A stretch of 39,801 bases of DNA from Mesobacillus subterraneus (GTDB taxonomy: Bacteria; Bacillota; Bacilli; Bacillales; Cytobacillaceae): contig NZ_RSFW01000028.1 of the NCBI RefSeq assembly GCF_003937825.1, positions 1 through 39,801 of the forward strand, given 5' to 3'. A model generated the notes under the pieces. It had not been told where the DNA came from. It ran no database searches and saw only the letters and a list, made by a program, of their open reading frames with translations. Shown piece by piece: positions 1 through 8,748 of this stretch; position 1 is the stretch's first letter; each line of letters begins with the position of its first letter. The position numbers and the translations under genes are program-made.

Positions 1-495
1 CGAAGTTAGCAGGACTTCGGACAAAATCCGGTGGAGGAGGCAGTGAAAATGTCCGAAGATGGCATGTCTTCGGACAAAATTCGGTCTAGGAGCAGTGGAA
101 ATGTCCGAAGGTGGCATGCCTTTGGACAAAATCCGGTGGAGAAGCAGTGAAAATGTCCGAAGTTGATAGGACTTCGGACAAAATCCGGTGTAGGAGCAGT
201 GAAAATGTCCGAAGATGGCATGTCTTCGGACAAAATCCGATGGAGGAGCAGGGGAAATGTCCGAAGTTAGCAGGACTTCGGACAAAATTCGATGGAGAAG
301 CAGTGAAAATGTCCGAAGATGGCATGCCTTCGGACAAAATCCGGTGGAGAAGCACTGGAAATGTCCGAAGTTGATAGGACTTCGGACAAAATCCCATGGA
401 GAAGCAGTGAAAATGTCCGAAGTTGGCACGCCTTCGGACAAAATCCGATGGGGGAGCGAAAACAGCTTCATGATTGCCCCAAAGCTGTCCGAACT
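1..495. repeat. 52-bp tandem repeat array with GTCCGAAG/CTTCGGAC dyads
   Basis: Nine units are visible: CTTCGGAC (once CTTTGGAC) starts at 15, 68, 120, 172, 224, 276, 328, 380 and 432, a period of 52 bp with one 53. Each complete unit carries an 8-bp dyad, GTCCGAAG - 9 nt - CTTCGGAC, followed by a conserved 27-nt segment beginning AAAATCCGGTGGAGAAGCAG. The 9-nt loops fall into two classes, TTRRYAGGA-like and RTGGCATGY-like. A decayed tenth copy (TGTCCGAA) lies at about 486. The array is already in progress at base 1, so it extends out of the window. As 52 is not a multiple of three, the reading frame rotates between copies; open frames crossing the array on both strands are not genes. Confidence 0.95.
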
Positions 496-534
496 TTAAC
501 CAGACATCCACCTATCCACATCCAATCCCCAATC

Positions 535-567
535 CACAAAAAACCTCCCCGAAAACATTCGGGGAGG
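535..567 (-). terminator. Rho-independent terminator of glnS
   Basis: A perfect 10-bp stem (CCTCCCCGAA at 544-553, TTCGGGGAGG at 558-567, 4-nt loop) is followed on the minus strand by a run of six T. It lies 15 bp beyond the glnS stop codon. Confidence 0.93.
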
Positions 568-582
568 CACTTTATCCACATT

Positions 583-2241
583 TTAAAGCTTAAACGAGCT
601 CTTCAGCGAGACGATGCGGTTGAAGACGAGCTTGTCTTCTGTTGTGTGCTTTGGATCGACGTTGAAGTAGCCGTGACGGAAGAACTGGAATTTGTCCTGC
701 GGCTGTGAGTCCTTCATGTTTGGCTCAATGAAGCCATTCAGGATTTCAAGAGATTTTTCATTCACTTGATCCAGGAATGATTTGTTCTCTGCTTCATCTT
801 CGCTTTCCGCTTCTTCGTCCAGAATCAGTGGCTCGTATAGGCGGAACTCTGCATGCAGGGCATGTGTTGCGTCTACCCAGTGAAGGGTTCCTTTTACCTT
901 GCGGCCTGTGAAGCCGGTGCCGCTCTTCGTTTCCGGATCGTATGTGCAGCGAAGCTCGACAACTTCACCGTTGTCATCCTTGATCACTTCATTGCACTTG
1001 ATGAAGTAGGCGTGCTTCAGGCGAACTTCATTGCCAGGGAATAGACGGAAGTATTTAGCAGGAGGATTTTCCATGAAATCGTCCTGTTCCACATAAATCT
1101 CGCGGGAGAATGGGATTTTGCGTGTGCCCATTTCCGGATTTTCAGGATTGATTTCTGCATCCAGCCACTCTACTTCGCCTTCTGGATAGTTCGTGATGAC
1201 GACCTTCAGCGGACGAAGGACACCCATCGTGCGCGGAGCCTTCAATTTAAGGTCCTCACGAACGAAGTGCTCAAGCATTTGCGCGTCAACCGTTGAGTAG
1301 CCTTTTGATACTCCTGCTGCTTTTACGAATTCACGGATCGCTTCAGCTGTGAAGCCGCGTCTTCTCAATCCGGAGATTGTCGGCAGGCGAGGGTCATCCC
1401 AGCCATCAACATATTTTTCTTCCACAAGCTGCTTCAGTTTGCGCTTGCTCATGACGGTATTTGTCAGGTTCAGACGGCCAAATTCAATCTGCTGTGGTGT
1501 TGCTTCCATTTCACACTCACGGACAACCCAGTCATAAAGCGGACGCTGGTCTTCGAATTCCGTTGTGCATAAGCTGTGGGTAACCCCTTCGATGGCATCC
1601 TCAAGCGGGTGTGCGAATGCATACATTGGATAGATGCACCATTTGTCGCCTGTGTTGTGATGAGTGGCATGGGCGATGCGGTAGATGACAGGGTCACGCA
1701 GATTGATATTCGGCGATGACATGTCGATCTTCGCGCGCAGAACCTTTTCACCATTAGCGAACTCACAGTTTTTCATGCGTTCGAACAGCTCGAGGTTCTC
1801 TTCGACAGAACGATTACGGTACGGGCTTTCCTTTCCTGGCTCGGAGAGTGTGCCGCGGTACTCGCGGATTTCGTCAGCAGACAGGTCATCCACATAGGCT
1901 AATCCCTTTTTGATCAACAAGACAGCGCGATTGTACATCTCATCGAAGTAATCAGAAGCGAAGAACAGGCCATCCCATTCATATCCAAGCCATTCCACAT
2001 CTTCCTTGATGGCATCGACGTATTCCTGATCTTCCTTCAATGGGTTCGTGTCATCGAAGCGGAGATTTGTCGTGCCGCCGAATTCATCAGCAAGTCCGAA
2101 GTTAATAACAATGGATTTAGCGTGACCGATATGTAGGTATCCGTTTGGTTCTGGAGGGAAACGTGTCACGACTTTATTGCGCTTGCCGCTCTCCAAATCT
2201 TCCTTAATGATCGTTTTAATAAAATTAGAGTTTTCTTCCAA
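583..2241 (-). CDS. glnS: Glutaminyl-tRNA synthetase
   Basis: Class I aminoacyl-tRNA synthetase that charges tRNA-Gln with glutamine in the cytoplasm. The 552-residue product is close to the usual length of bacterial GlnRS. The HIGH signature is complete (PNGYLHIGH, residues 32-40) and the KMSKS loop reads VMSKR (263-267). The N-terminal catalytic Rossmann fold is followed by the two beta-barrel anticodon-binding domains. The start is a TTG preceded by AAAGGAAAGG about 10 nt upstream. It is monocistronic, with its own terminator. Most Bacillaceae make Gln-tRNA indirectly with GatCAB and have no GlnRS, so a full-length glnS suggests an acquired gene or a lineage trait. GluRS is excluded by length and by the close fit to the GlnRS N-terminal motif context. 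Confidence 0.95.
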   Translation of the reverse strand: MEENSNFIKTIIKEDLESGKRNKVVTRFPPEPNGYLHIGHAKSIVINFGLADEFGGTTNLRFDDTNPLKEDQEYVDAIKEDVEWLGYEWDGLFFASDYFDEMYNRAVLLIKKGLAYVDDLSADEIREYRGTLSEPGKESPYRNRSVEENLELFERMKNCEFANGEKVLRAKIDMSSPNINLRDPVIYRIAHATHHNTGDKWCIYPMYAFAHPLEDAIEGVTHSLCTTEFEDQRPLYDWVVRECEMEATPQQIEFGRLNLTNTVMSKRKLKQLVEEKYVDGWDDPRLPTISGLRRRGFTAEAIREFVKAAGVSKGYSTVDAQMLEHFVREDLKLKAPRTMGVLRPLKVVITNYPEGEVEWLDAEINPENPEMGTRKIPFSREIYVEQDDFMENPPAKYFRLFPGNEVRLKHAYFIKCNEVIKDDNGEVVELRCTYDPETKSGTGFTGRKVKGTLHWVDATHALHAEFRLYEPLILDEEAESEDEAENKSFLDQVNEKSLEILNGFIEPNMKDSQPQDKFQFFRHGYFNVDPKHTTEDKLVFNRIVSLKSSFKL

Positions 2242-2356
2242 TTGAAATCAGCCTTTCCTTTACTCAGTCTCATTATGTCTATTTTAATGATTACTATAAT
2301 ATATTTCCACTGAACTATATAGTAATAAGAAAAAAACGTAAAAACAAGAGGATATG

Positions 2357-2404
2357 AATAATAAGGAAGGTGCCTCCTCCTCTGAAGGTACCTTCCTTAT
2401 TATT
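2357..2404 (-). terminator. Terminator of the RocB-like gene
   Basis: A long stem (AATAATAAGGAAGGT at 2357-2371 paired with ACCTTCCTTATTATT at 2390-2404) overlaps the TAA stop at 2400-2402. The AT-rich ends supply the U-tract on either strand. Confidence 0.85.
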
Positions 2405-4052
2405 TTGCCAGCACGTTCTTGATTACTTCATTCGTCAAATTAGGGACGATTTTTAGCGAGTAATCGATTTCCATCCGCTCATAGCGTTTGTGGGCATCAA
2501 GTCCGTATGGTCCAATATTGATAACCGGAACATTTAGCTCCCGAATCTCTGGATAGTCCACAAAAAACTTCGATCCCCAGCTCGGGTTATTCCGTGATGC
2601 GGCTTCAAGTGCCTCATCATCATCGCTAAGTGCGACGAAACTCATATCCGATATATAAGGAAAGAAGCTGCGCACCACGATAGGGTGCCCGTAATCCGGC
2701 TGAACCGTCTCTACGGCTTCCTCTAAAGCTTCAATCAAGTTTCTTTCGTCCCTCGATTCACCGGTCACTTCAATTCTTGGTGAGTAGAGGGAAGAGTAGA
2801 AGACGATGATCGCCGGGCTCTGATCGGGCATCCACTTCCACGCCTCTTCGACGACCCTGGCCGCATACATCCGCAGATCAAGGCTGACATCAAGCAGGAG
2901 GGTCTCTTTGAACTCGACCATATGCGCTGTGTACTCTGACCCGTGCACCTGGATCAATTCAGTTTCCATTTCTTCATAAGTCATGACTCGGGGCTTCCAT
3001 TGAAGTTCCCGGCAAGGTTCTCCGCTGGCTTTGCAATAGCGCTGGTAACGTTCATGGTACAGCTCCAATGCTTTTTCAAAAGCAATGCCGGCATGCTCCT
3101 TCAATTTTTCCAGAACATCCTTTGGCGTCCAGGAATGGATGAAAAAGTTGTAGTAAACGTAGGCAGCCAGGGCAGTTTGGACGGTGTAGTTCGGCTTAAG
3201 GTCCATCTGTTTCAGGGAGACTGGCGGCATGGTTGTTTCCCCGAAGGCCTCGTTGCACAGGTCAGGGTTGTAATCAATCTGCCTCGTCAGTTCTGCGGCA
3301 ATCAGGTTGGGATCCAATCCCTCGAAGGCAGATCCGACATGTGTTTCAGCGCCAGTGATAAAGAAGGAAGGGAGGAGTTTCCCAACTGTTCCTTTGTAGA
3401 TGTACCTGTTTTTATCTCCTTCAAAGCGAGGGGATACAAAATCACTGTTGATGGCGGCAACATATTCAAAGCCGTGTTCTTCTTTCCATGCATTCAACTC
3501 TTTGACCGCTGAGAGGATGCCGTAAGAGCTGTCCTCCTCATCACATTCTGACAGAAAAACGAGATTGCCCTCCAGTTCCTCTGGGTGCTCAGAATAATAT
3601 TTTAATAGATAAAGGTTGGTAGCAACGCCGCTCTTCATATCGAGCACGCCACGGCCAAACATCCATTCTCCGGAGTCGGCATGCTTTTTTACTCGAGGAG
3701 GGAGGTTTTCCTTCTTCAGCTCCTCAAGCAGTTCATCAGGCTCGAAAGCTAAACCGGCAAGCTGCGTAAAATCATCTATTCCGACTGTATCGAGATGCCC
3801 CATCAAAATGACAGTTTTGTTGCTATCCCCTTTCGTCCCTTTTACAAAAGCCAGTACATTAAAGCGCTCAAGCACATCATTGTGGGTTTGCGGTTTAATC
3901 ACGTGGGTCGGATTCTCCATAAAATAAGGAAACGAAGAGATCATCGTATATAAAGCCTGAGCAATTTCCTTTTCACCATTCGTATTGACAATGCTCCCGA
4001 TGTTCACAAGCTGTTTCGTATAAAATAAAACCTCATCCCGGCAATCAAGCAT
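2400..4052 (-). CDS. RocB-like M20 family metallopeptidase
   Basis: Predicted cytoplasmic zinc-dependent hydrolase of the M20/M25/M40 group, most like the arginine-utilisation protein RocB (about 560 residues in B. subtilis, 550 here). Metal-site motifs are GHLDTV (85-90), GRGVLDMKSG (133-142) and the acidic SECDEED (168-174). The long central insertion and the C-terminal lobe fit RocB rather than short M20 deacylases. The start at 4052 is preferred because GAAAGGGG lies 9 nt upstream; an in-frame ATG at 4076 would put this site inside the gene. The exact reaction of RocB is not established, and no rocA, rocD or rocF gene is nearby, so a role in arginine catabolism is inference from family. 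A 20-bp dyad lies upstream at 4115-4134. Confidence 0.85.
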   Translation of the reverse strand: MLDCRDEVLFYTKQLVNIGSIVNTNGEKEIAQALYTMISSFPYFMENPTHVIKPQTHNDVLERFNVLAFVKGTKGDSNKTVILMGHLDTVGIDDFTQLAGLAFEPDELLEELKKENLPPRVKKHADSGEWMFGRGVLDMKSGVATNLYLLKYYSEHPEELEGNLVFLSECDEEDSSYGILSAVKELNAWKEEHGFEYVAAINSDFVSPRFEGDKNRYIYKGTVGKLLPSFFITGAETHVGSAFEGLDPNLIAAELTRQIDYNPDLCNEAFGETTMPPVSLKQMDLKPNYTVQTALAAYVYYNFFIHSWTPKDVLEKLKEHAGIAFEKALELYHERYQRYCKASGEPCRELQWKPRVMTYEEMETELIQVHGSEYTAHMVEFKETLLLDVSLDLRMYAARVVEEAWKWMPDQSPAIIVFYSSLYSPRIEVTGESRDERNLIEALEEAVETVQPDYGHPIVVRSFFPYISDMSFVALSDDDEALEAASRNNPSWGSKFFVDYPEIRELNVPVINIGPYGLDAHKRYERMEIDYSLKIVPNLTNEVIKNVLAK

Positions 4053-4114
4053 CCAAAGCATCCCCTTTCGAAACATTCAGTTTTTTAATTCAAAACTAAC
4101 GTATATTCTCAGGA

Positions 4115-4134
4115 AATACAAGATGCCTTGTATT
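4115..4134 (-). promoter_or_regulatory. Perfect dyad upstream of the RocB-like gene
   Basis: AATACAAGATGCCTTGTATT is an 8-bp perfect inverted repeat around a 4-nt centre, 63-82 nt upstream of the start codon at 4052. The position suits an operator, but no regulator could be matched. Confidence 0.4.
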
Positions 4135-4144
4135 AAACTGGATG

Positions 4145-4173
4145 AAAAAATCCTCCTCAAGATCGAGGAGGAT
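4145..4173 (-). terminator. Terminator of the subtilisin gene
   Basis: The stem ATCCTCCTC/GAGGAGGAT (4150-4173) is followed on the minus strand by T6. It lies just past the stop codon at 4180. Confidence 0.92.
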
Positions 4174-4179
4174 TCAGGC

Positions 4180-5547
4180 TTATTTTTTCTTTCCTTTGCT
4201 TGATAGTGCGGTTACCTTACTCGAGGAGGCTGCCTGGACTGCTTTATAAGCATTGACATAGCCTGCCCCGACCTCATGCAGCTGGTATCCAGCCATCGGA
4301 TCGGCAGTTTGCACCATCAGGTCAAGTGCCAGGTCTGGGGTTAATGACGGGTTCGCTTCCTTCATCAAAGTAACAACTCCAGAGATATGTGGTGTCGCCA
4401 TGCTAGTGCCGCTTGATGTTGTATAGTAAGGCAGATGGAGCGGATCGATATACGAGACATCGGTGACTGTACCCAGCAGATTCATGACAAGGCCGGTGGA
4501 AGAGCGGGTTGCTACAATATCGACGCCTGGCGCTGTAATATCTGGATGCAGGTACTCATCGCCCGCCACACCGCGTGACGAAAAGTCCGCAAGCTGTTTA
4601 TCCTTCGTCCCCGCTGCTACACTGATGACCCACGGTGCTGCTGAGTAAGGGTTTAGAGTGTTATCCTCAGGGCCTTCATTGCCGGCAGCAAACACAACCG
4701 TCATCCCTGCATCATGAGCTTTTTTGGATGCAACATTGATTGGGTGATCAGGCGAATATTCTCCGGTTGACCCCCAGCTGTTGCTGATGATATCGATTCC
4801 GTATTTTTCCTGATTTTTAATCGCATAATCAAAAGCTTCCAGTGACCAAAGAATATTGATCGCCTCGCCAACGCCAAGTCCGACCAATTTAGCATCCGGT
4901 GCTACTCCTTTATAGAGGCCACCGCTGGAGGTTCCGCTTCCGGCAATCGTTCCGGCAACATGGGTGCCATGGCCCGAGGTGGTGTCAGTGTTCAGCTGGT
5001 TCTCCAGGTACAGAGGCTGATTGCCAAAAAGATCGCCGACAACAAACTTCACATTCTGAATGACCTTTTCTCCGTATTGCAAATCAGGGTGGGTAGCATC
5101 TATGCCGCTGTCAATGACCGCAACAGTGACTCCTTTTCCGGTGTAGCCGAGGTCGTTCCAAACGGCTTCTGCACCGATGAGCGCACGGCTGTCACGAAGG
5201 AAATACTCCAGATCATCATTTGCATAGATCGAGAGGATATTGGTTGATGTAAGAAGCAGTTCATTGATGAGGCCGATTTTTCCTTTGACCGCAACAATTG
5301 GAAGCTCGCTGAAAGGCTTTGTCTCAAAGCCTAATAATTTCAAAAGCTTAATATCCGACAGCAATGGCATATCTTTGTAAGTAATGATCATTTCAACTTC
5401 TTCATTGCTCAAAGGACTAGTAAGTCGGTTTTCAAGCTTCGGGTCCAGCTCAACCGAAAGCAGAGATGCCTTCGGATTGGAGAAGGCAGGTGTTAAAATA
5501 AATCCCAATAACATAATGGCTAATACAATGACATGTAACTTTTTCAT
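4180..5547 (-). CDS. Secreted subtilisin-like serine protease (S8)
   Basis: Extracellular endopeptidase of 455 residues. The order is Sec signal peptide (MKK plus a hydrophobic stretch, residues 1-24), propeptide of about 90 residues, then the S8 catalytic domain. The triad is complete: Asp146 in VIDSGID, His193 in GHGTHVAG, Ser382 in SGTSMATPH; the oxyanion Asn290 lies in AAGNEGP. No cell-wall anchor or repeat follows; the C-terminus is a short Ser/Lys-rich tail, so release into the medium is likely. The start at 5547 is chosen because AAGGGGG lies 5 nt upstream and the signal peptide begins there; a frame-extending ATG at 5583 would disrupt it. It is monocistronic with its own terminator. 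Degradative protein supply is the usual role of such enzymes; the substrate is unknown. Confidence 0.95.
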   Translation of the reverse strand: MKKLHVIVLAIMLLGFILTPAFSNPKASLLSVELDPKLENRLTSPLSNEEVEMIITYKDMPLLSDIKLLKLLGFETKPFSELPIVAVKGKIGLINELLLTSTNILSIYANDDLEYFLRDSRALIGAEAVWNDLGYTGKGVTVAVIDSGIDATHPDLQYGEKVIQNVKFVVGDLFGNQPLYLENQLNTDTTSGHGTHVAGTIAGSGTSSGGLYKGVAPDAKLVGLGVGEAINILWSLEAFDYAIKNQEKYGIDIISNSWGSTGEYSPDHPINVASKKAHDAGMTVVFAAGNEGPEDNTLNPYSAAPWVISVAAGTKDKQLADFSSRGVAGDEYLHPDITAPGVDIVATRSSTGLVMNLLGTVTDVSYIDPLHLPYYTTSSGTSMATPHISGVVTLMKEANPSLTPDLALDLMVQTADPMAGYQLHEVGAGYVNAYKAVQAASSSKVTALSSKGKKK

Positions 5548-5771
5548 ATTTTCCCCCTTAAAAAATTTAGAAAATTCATACACCTTCTAATATCCAGTGC
5601 AAGTTAGCAAGAAACCTATTTTGGGTTGGGAAAATTCAAGATTCATTGAATGTTAATGATTTCACAATCCCTTCAAAACTTCTTGAACCTTTTGTGTCAT
5701 CGACTTTTTACAGAAGGGAATCAGCTGAAAAGAGAGGAAAATGGAGGTGTAAATATAAAGGAGGGAATATC

Positions 5772-6233
5772 ATGCCGAAAGAAACGTTCAAAGCGACCGC
5801 TGTTTTACAAGAAGGAGTTAAGGTTGATGTGCAGGCGAGGAATTTTCATATCACCATTGACGAGCCGCCAGCTCTGGGAGGTACAGACGCAGGGATGAAT
5901 CCGGTGGAAATGCTGCTTGGTGCCCTGGGAGCATGCCAATCCATCGTGGCGCGGGTATACAGCCAGAAATTCGGGGTGGAATTAGAGGACTTCCGGGTAG
6001 AGCTCGAAGGAGATCTAGACACCGATGGGTTCATGAACAAGTCGGATGTCCGCCGCGGTTACTCAGATATTCGCTATACCTACCATATTACATCACCATC
6101 CCCAGAGGAAAACATCCGGGCACTCGCTGACTTCATCGCCAGGACCTGCCCAGTGGATGACACAATTTCCAATCCAGTGAACGTGGTGCGAAAAGACCTT
6201 GTCATTGAAAAAATAATAGAGCAAAATATCTGA
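5772..6233 (+). CDS. OsmC family peroxiredoxin-like protein
   Basis: OsmC/Ohr-fold protein of 153 residues, expected to be a cytoplasmic dimer reducing hydroperoxides with paired cysteines. Cys55 (in LGACQSIVA) and Cys126 (in ARTCPVDD) are placed as in active family members. It is closer to the general OsmC/YhfA group than to Ohr proper, which is shorter and has a different N-terminus. The start at 5772 follows AAAGGAGGG; upstream in-frame ATGs have no ribosome binding site. The gene stands alone, divergent from the subtilisin gene and closed by the terminator at 6245. The physiological peroxide or thiol substrate cannot be told. Confidence 0.9.
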   Translation: MPKETFKATAVLQEGVKVDVQARNFHITIDEPPALGGTDAGMNPVEMLLGALGACQSIVARVYSQKFGVELEDFRVELEGDLDTDGFMNKSDVRRGYSDIRYTYHITSPSPEENIRALADFIARTCPVDDTISNPVNVVRKDLVIEKIIEQNI

Positions 6234-6244
6234 TACTTGAGTCA

Positions 6245-6279
6245 AACGGCAATTATGATATAAATTGCCGTTTTTTTTT
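6245..6279 (+). terminator. Terminator of the osmC-like gene
   Basis: The stem AACGGCAATT/AATTGCCGTT (6245-6254, 6263-6272) is followed by an uninterrupted T run. Confidence 0.95.
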
Positions 6280-6344
6280 GACCATTTTTCTATAAAATCC
6301 CTACCATTGGAGAAAGTAAGAGGAGAATTTGTAGGAGGGATTTT

Positions 6345-6944
6345 ATGGATTTCACTTTTTTCTGGGAGACAGCTGTATTGATATTATCCGGAATATTATT
6401 ATTGAGGATTGCAGGCAGGAAGTCGATTTCTCAAATGACCCTGGCCCAGACAGTGGTCATGATTTCTCTTGGCACCATCATAGTTCAGCCAATCGTCCAA
6501 AAAAGTATGTGGAAGGCGCTGGCAGGTGCGGCTATATTTGTCGCAGCAATCGTCATCCTTGAATATTTACAGTTAAAGCTCAATTTCTTTGAAAAATTTA
6601 TCACGGGAAAATCGAAGATCATCATCCAGGATGGAAAGCTGAACATTAAAAATATGAAAAAACTCCGTCTCACAGTAGACCAGCTGGAGATGCGGATGCG
6701 AAACAAAGGAATCACCCGGATGGAAGACATCAAAATGGCGACAATTGAACCCAATGGTCAGCTAGGATATGAATTGGTGGATGACGCCAAGCCACTGACA
6801 GTCGGTGAGTTCAAAAAAATACTCAATGACTATCTGCCGGCATTGGCAATGACATCAGAACAAAAAAAAGAACCTGCAAGACCCACCATTTTCGAAGAAC
6901 TTAATAAATCCATTAAGCAGCACAACCCTAAGTATCTTCAATAA
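6345..6944 (+). CDS. DUF421 (YetF-like) membrane protein
   Basis: Membrane protein of 199 residues with three N-terminal transmembrane helices (about 5-24, 33-51, 58-79) and a cytoplasmic domain with the DUF421 core (GKSKIIIQDGKL, then LRMTVDQLEMR-like and IEPNGQLG segments). Bacillus carries several paralogues (YetF, YrbG, YkjA type); one group is linked to spore structure and germination, but no precise activity is known. The start follows TAGGAGGGATTTT. It is a single-gene unit between the terminator at 6245 and a repeat-filled gap. Confidence 0.88.
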   Translation: MDFTFFWETAVLILSGILLLRIAGRKSISQMTLAQTVVMISLGTIIVQPIVQKSMWKALAGAAIFVAAIVILEYLQLKLNFFEKFITGKSKIIIQDGKLNIKNMKKLRLTVDQLEMRMRNKGITRMEDIKMATIEPNGQLGYELVDDAKPLTVGEFKKILNDYLPALAMTSEQKKEPARPTIFEELNKSIKQHNPKYLQ

Positions 6945-6970
6945 AACACGCCTATCCTCGTGGAATTAGT

Positions 6971-7095
6971 AGAAAAGAGGTCATCTATAAAGGAGATTGC
7001 TGCCCGTTTGTGTTTGATCAACAAAAAATAGGTCACGAATGAAGGAGATTGGCGCAATTTTACGCTAGAAGAGGAAAAAGAGGTCATCAATTATG
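6971..7095. repeat. Decayed 52-bp direct repeat (about 2.3 copies)
   Basis: GGTCA recurs at about 6979, 7031 and 7082 (spacing 52 and 51), and AAGGAGATTG recurs at 52-bp spacing within the first two units. The sequence is unrelated to the array at 1-495 but has the same period. It has no coding potential. Confidence 0.6.
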
Positions 7096-7115
7096 TTGTT
7101 ATCACCGAAAATTTC

Positions 7116-7232
7116 AATATATCGACCACATTCTGGAATATATCAGCGGATTTTCAAATATATCGACCACATTCTGAAATATATCAGCGGATTTTCAAAT
7201 ATATCGACCACATTCTGGAATATATCAGCGAA
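7116..7232. repeat. 41-bp tandem repeat built of 20/21-bp half units
   Basis: TATCGACCAC begins at 7120, 7161 and 7202, a 41-bp period. Each unit is two half units, each opening with AATATATC: one reads on as GACCACATTCTG, the other as AGCGGATTTT. Together with the decayed repeat just upstream it fills most of the 490-bp gap between the DUF421 and MFS genes; no gene is visible in the rest. Confidence 0.9.
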
Positions 7233-7435
7233 TCCAGCTTTTCGTTGCCTGTCCAATACTGAAACTCATTCATTACTCGCCGGTTTTCACCGTCATTGAT
7301 TTGAAAAGAGTCAAACAATTTTTTCCTTTTATTTATCCGCGTCTATGTGCTATTATTTAGAAATACGAAATATACATTTAAAATCTTCTGGTGCAGGAGA
7401 TTTTTTTCTTTTTAACGAAAAGGGGAGAAACTGAT

Positions 7436-8635
7436 TTGTCACAGAAAAAAGAGCCTTTATGGACCTCTTCATTCATAAAATTAATGGTAGGGAATCTCTT
7501 CATTTTCATGTCTTTCCAGATGCTGATTCCGACTTTGCCACCTTATATAAAATCAATCGGAGCCACGGGAACGGAAATCGGGCTGGTTACGGCACTATTC
7601 TCAATCGGTGCTGTATTGAGCAGGCCGTTCATTGGCTTTATGCTAGAGTACAAAGCGCGCGGGCCGCTCGTTCTGATTGGTGCGGTACTGCTCCTATTAA
7701 TCACATTCTTATATCCACTTTCACAGGTGGTCGTGATTTTCCTGGCATTCCGCCTGATTCACGGGCTTGCCTGGGGATGGTCAACGACGGTGAATGGCAC
7801 AGCTGCCGTTGACCTGGTCCCGAACTCCCGCCTTGGCGAGGGGATGGGGTATTTCGGCCTTTCCATTACCATTGGGATGATCATCGCCCCGAGTCTCGGG
7901 ATTTTCCTGTTCCAAGTGACTTCTTTCGATAACCTTATTTACATTTCCGGGGCTCTTGGAGTCATCGCATTGGTGCTCCTGGGAACGGTGAAGTACAATA
8001 CGCCAAATCAGGTGTTAACTACGAAAAAGGAAGATTTGAAGTTCACTTATTTAGGATCGCTGGTCGAAAAATCCGGCTGGTTCCCGGCAATGCTCACGTT
8101 GCTCATCAACCTTGGCTATGGAACGATTGTAACGTTCATCGTGATTTTCGGTGATGAGCGCCGGATTGACCAAATCTTCCTGTTCTACTTATGCAATGCC
8201 ATCCTGGCGTCACTGTCACGTCCGGTTGCCGGAAAATGGTTTGACCAGAAAGGGCCAGTCGGGCTTGTCATATTAACAATCTCCATTACGATCATGGGGA
8301 TGTGGGTGCTGAGCTTTGCCCATTCCAACTTGATGATTGCGATTGCCGGCGTATTATTCGGCATTGGGTTCGGCTCTCTGATCCCAACCCTGCAATCCTG
8401 GACATTGTCCCTGACACCCCCAAACCGTCGAGGTGTGGCGAATGGTATGTTCTTTTCATCCATCGACCTTGGGATTGGAATAAGCGGTTTGGTTTTTGGA
8501 GTGCTTGCGCAATTTGTGGATCTGGGAACACTATTCCAGATTTCTAGCGGGTTCATCGTTTTAGCTCTGATCCTGACCATTGTAAAAGGAAGACGCACGA
8601 CAAAAGTACAGCAGCCAAAGGAAGCTGTTTCCTGA
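7436..8635 (+). CDS. MFS transporter (12 TM, DHA1-like)
   Basis: Major facilitator of 399 residues in the cytoplasmic membrane with about 12 hydrophobic helices. The conserved loop between helices 2 and 3 appears as SRPFIGFMLEYKARGP, and the second half repeats it as SRPVAGKWFDQKGPV, as in drug/metabolite exporters. The start is TTG at 7436, with AAAGGGGAG ending 8 nt before; the GTG at 7391 has no ribosome binding site. It is monocistronic with a strong terminator at 8641. The substrate is unknown. Confidence 0.88.
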   Translation: MSQKKEPLWTSSFIKLMVGNLFIFMSFQMLIPTLPPYIKSIGATGTEIGLVTALFSIGAVLSRPFIGFMLEYKARGPLVLIGAVLLLLITFLYPLSQVVVIFLAFRLIHGLAWGWSTTVNGTAAVDLVPNSRLGEGMGYFGLSITIGMIIAPSLGIFLFQVTSFDNLIYISGALGVIALVLLGTVKYNTPNQVLTTKKEDLKFTYLGSLVEKSGWFPAMLTLLINLGYGTIVTFIVIFGDERRIDQIFLFYLCNAILASLSRPVAGKWFDQKGPVGLVILTISITIMGMWVLSFAHSNLMIAIAGVLFGIGFGSLIPTLQSWTLSLTPPNRRGVANGMFFSSIDLGIGISGLVFGVLAQFVDLGTLFQISSGFIVLALILTIVKGRRTTKVQQPKEAVS

Positions 8636-8640
8636 GGCAG

Positions 8641-8670
8641 AAAGCCAGCCTGATATAGGCTGGCTTTTTC
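8641..8670 (+). terminator. Terminator of the MFS gene
   Basis: AAAGCCAGCC (8641-8650) pairs with GGCTGGCTTT (8658-8667), followed by T's. Confidence 0.95.
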
Positions 8671-8748
8671 TATGGTTGCGAACCGCACTCTTATGATTTA
8701 AACTGATAAAGAAATTTAGACTGTACGGATTGGTAAGTGAGGGCAATG

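Noticed and set aside
1-495. CRISPR array
   Set aside because: The conserved part is about 43 of 52 bp; the only variable part is a 9-nt loop of two recurring classes, not unique spacers, and no cas genes are present.
1-511. Open frames of 75-141 residues on both strands over the 52-bp array
   Set aside because: They follow the repeat, shift frame from unit to unit because 52 is not a multiple of three, and have no ribosome binding sites.
2242-2356. T-box leader upstream of glnS
   Set aside because: No AGGGTGGNACCGCG-like T-box sequence or antiterminator was found, and the space is too short.
2943-3512. 189-residue open frame on the plus strand
   Set aside because: It is antisense to the RocB-like gene, whose motifs and length are well supported.
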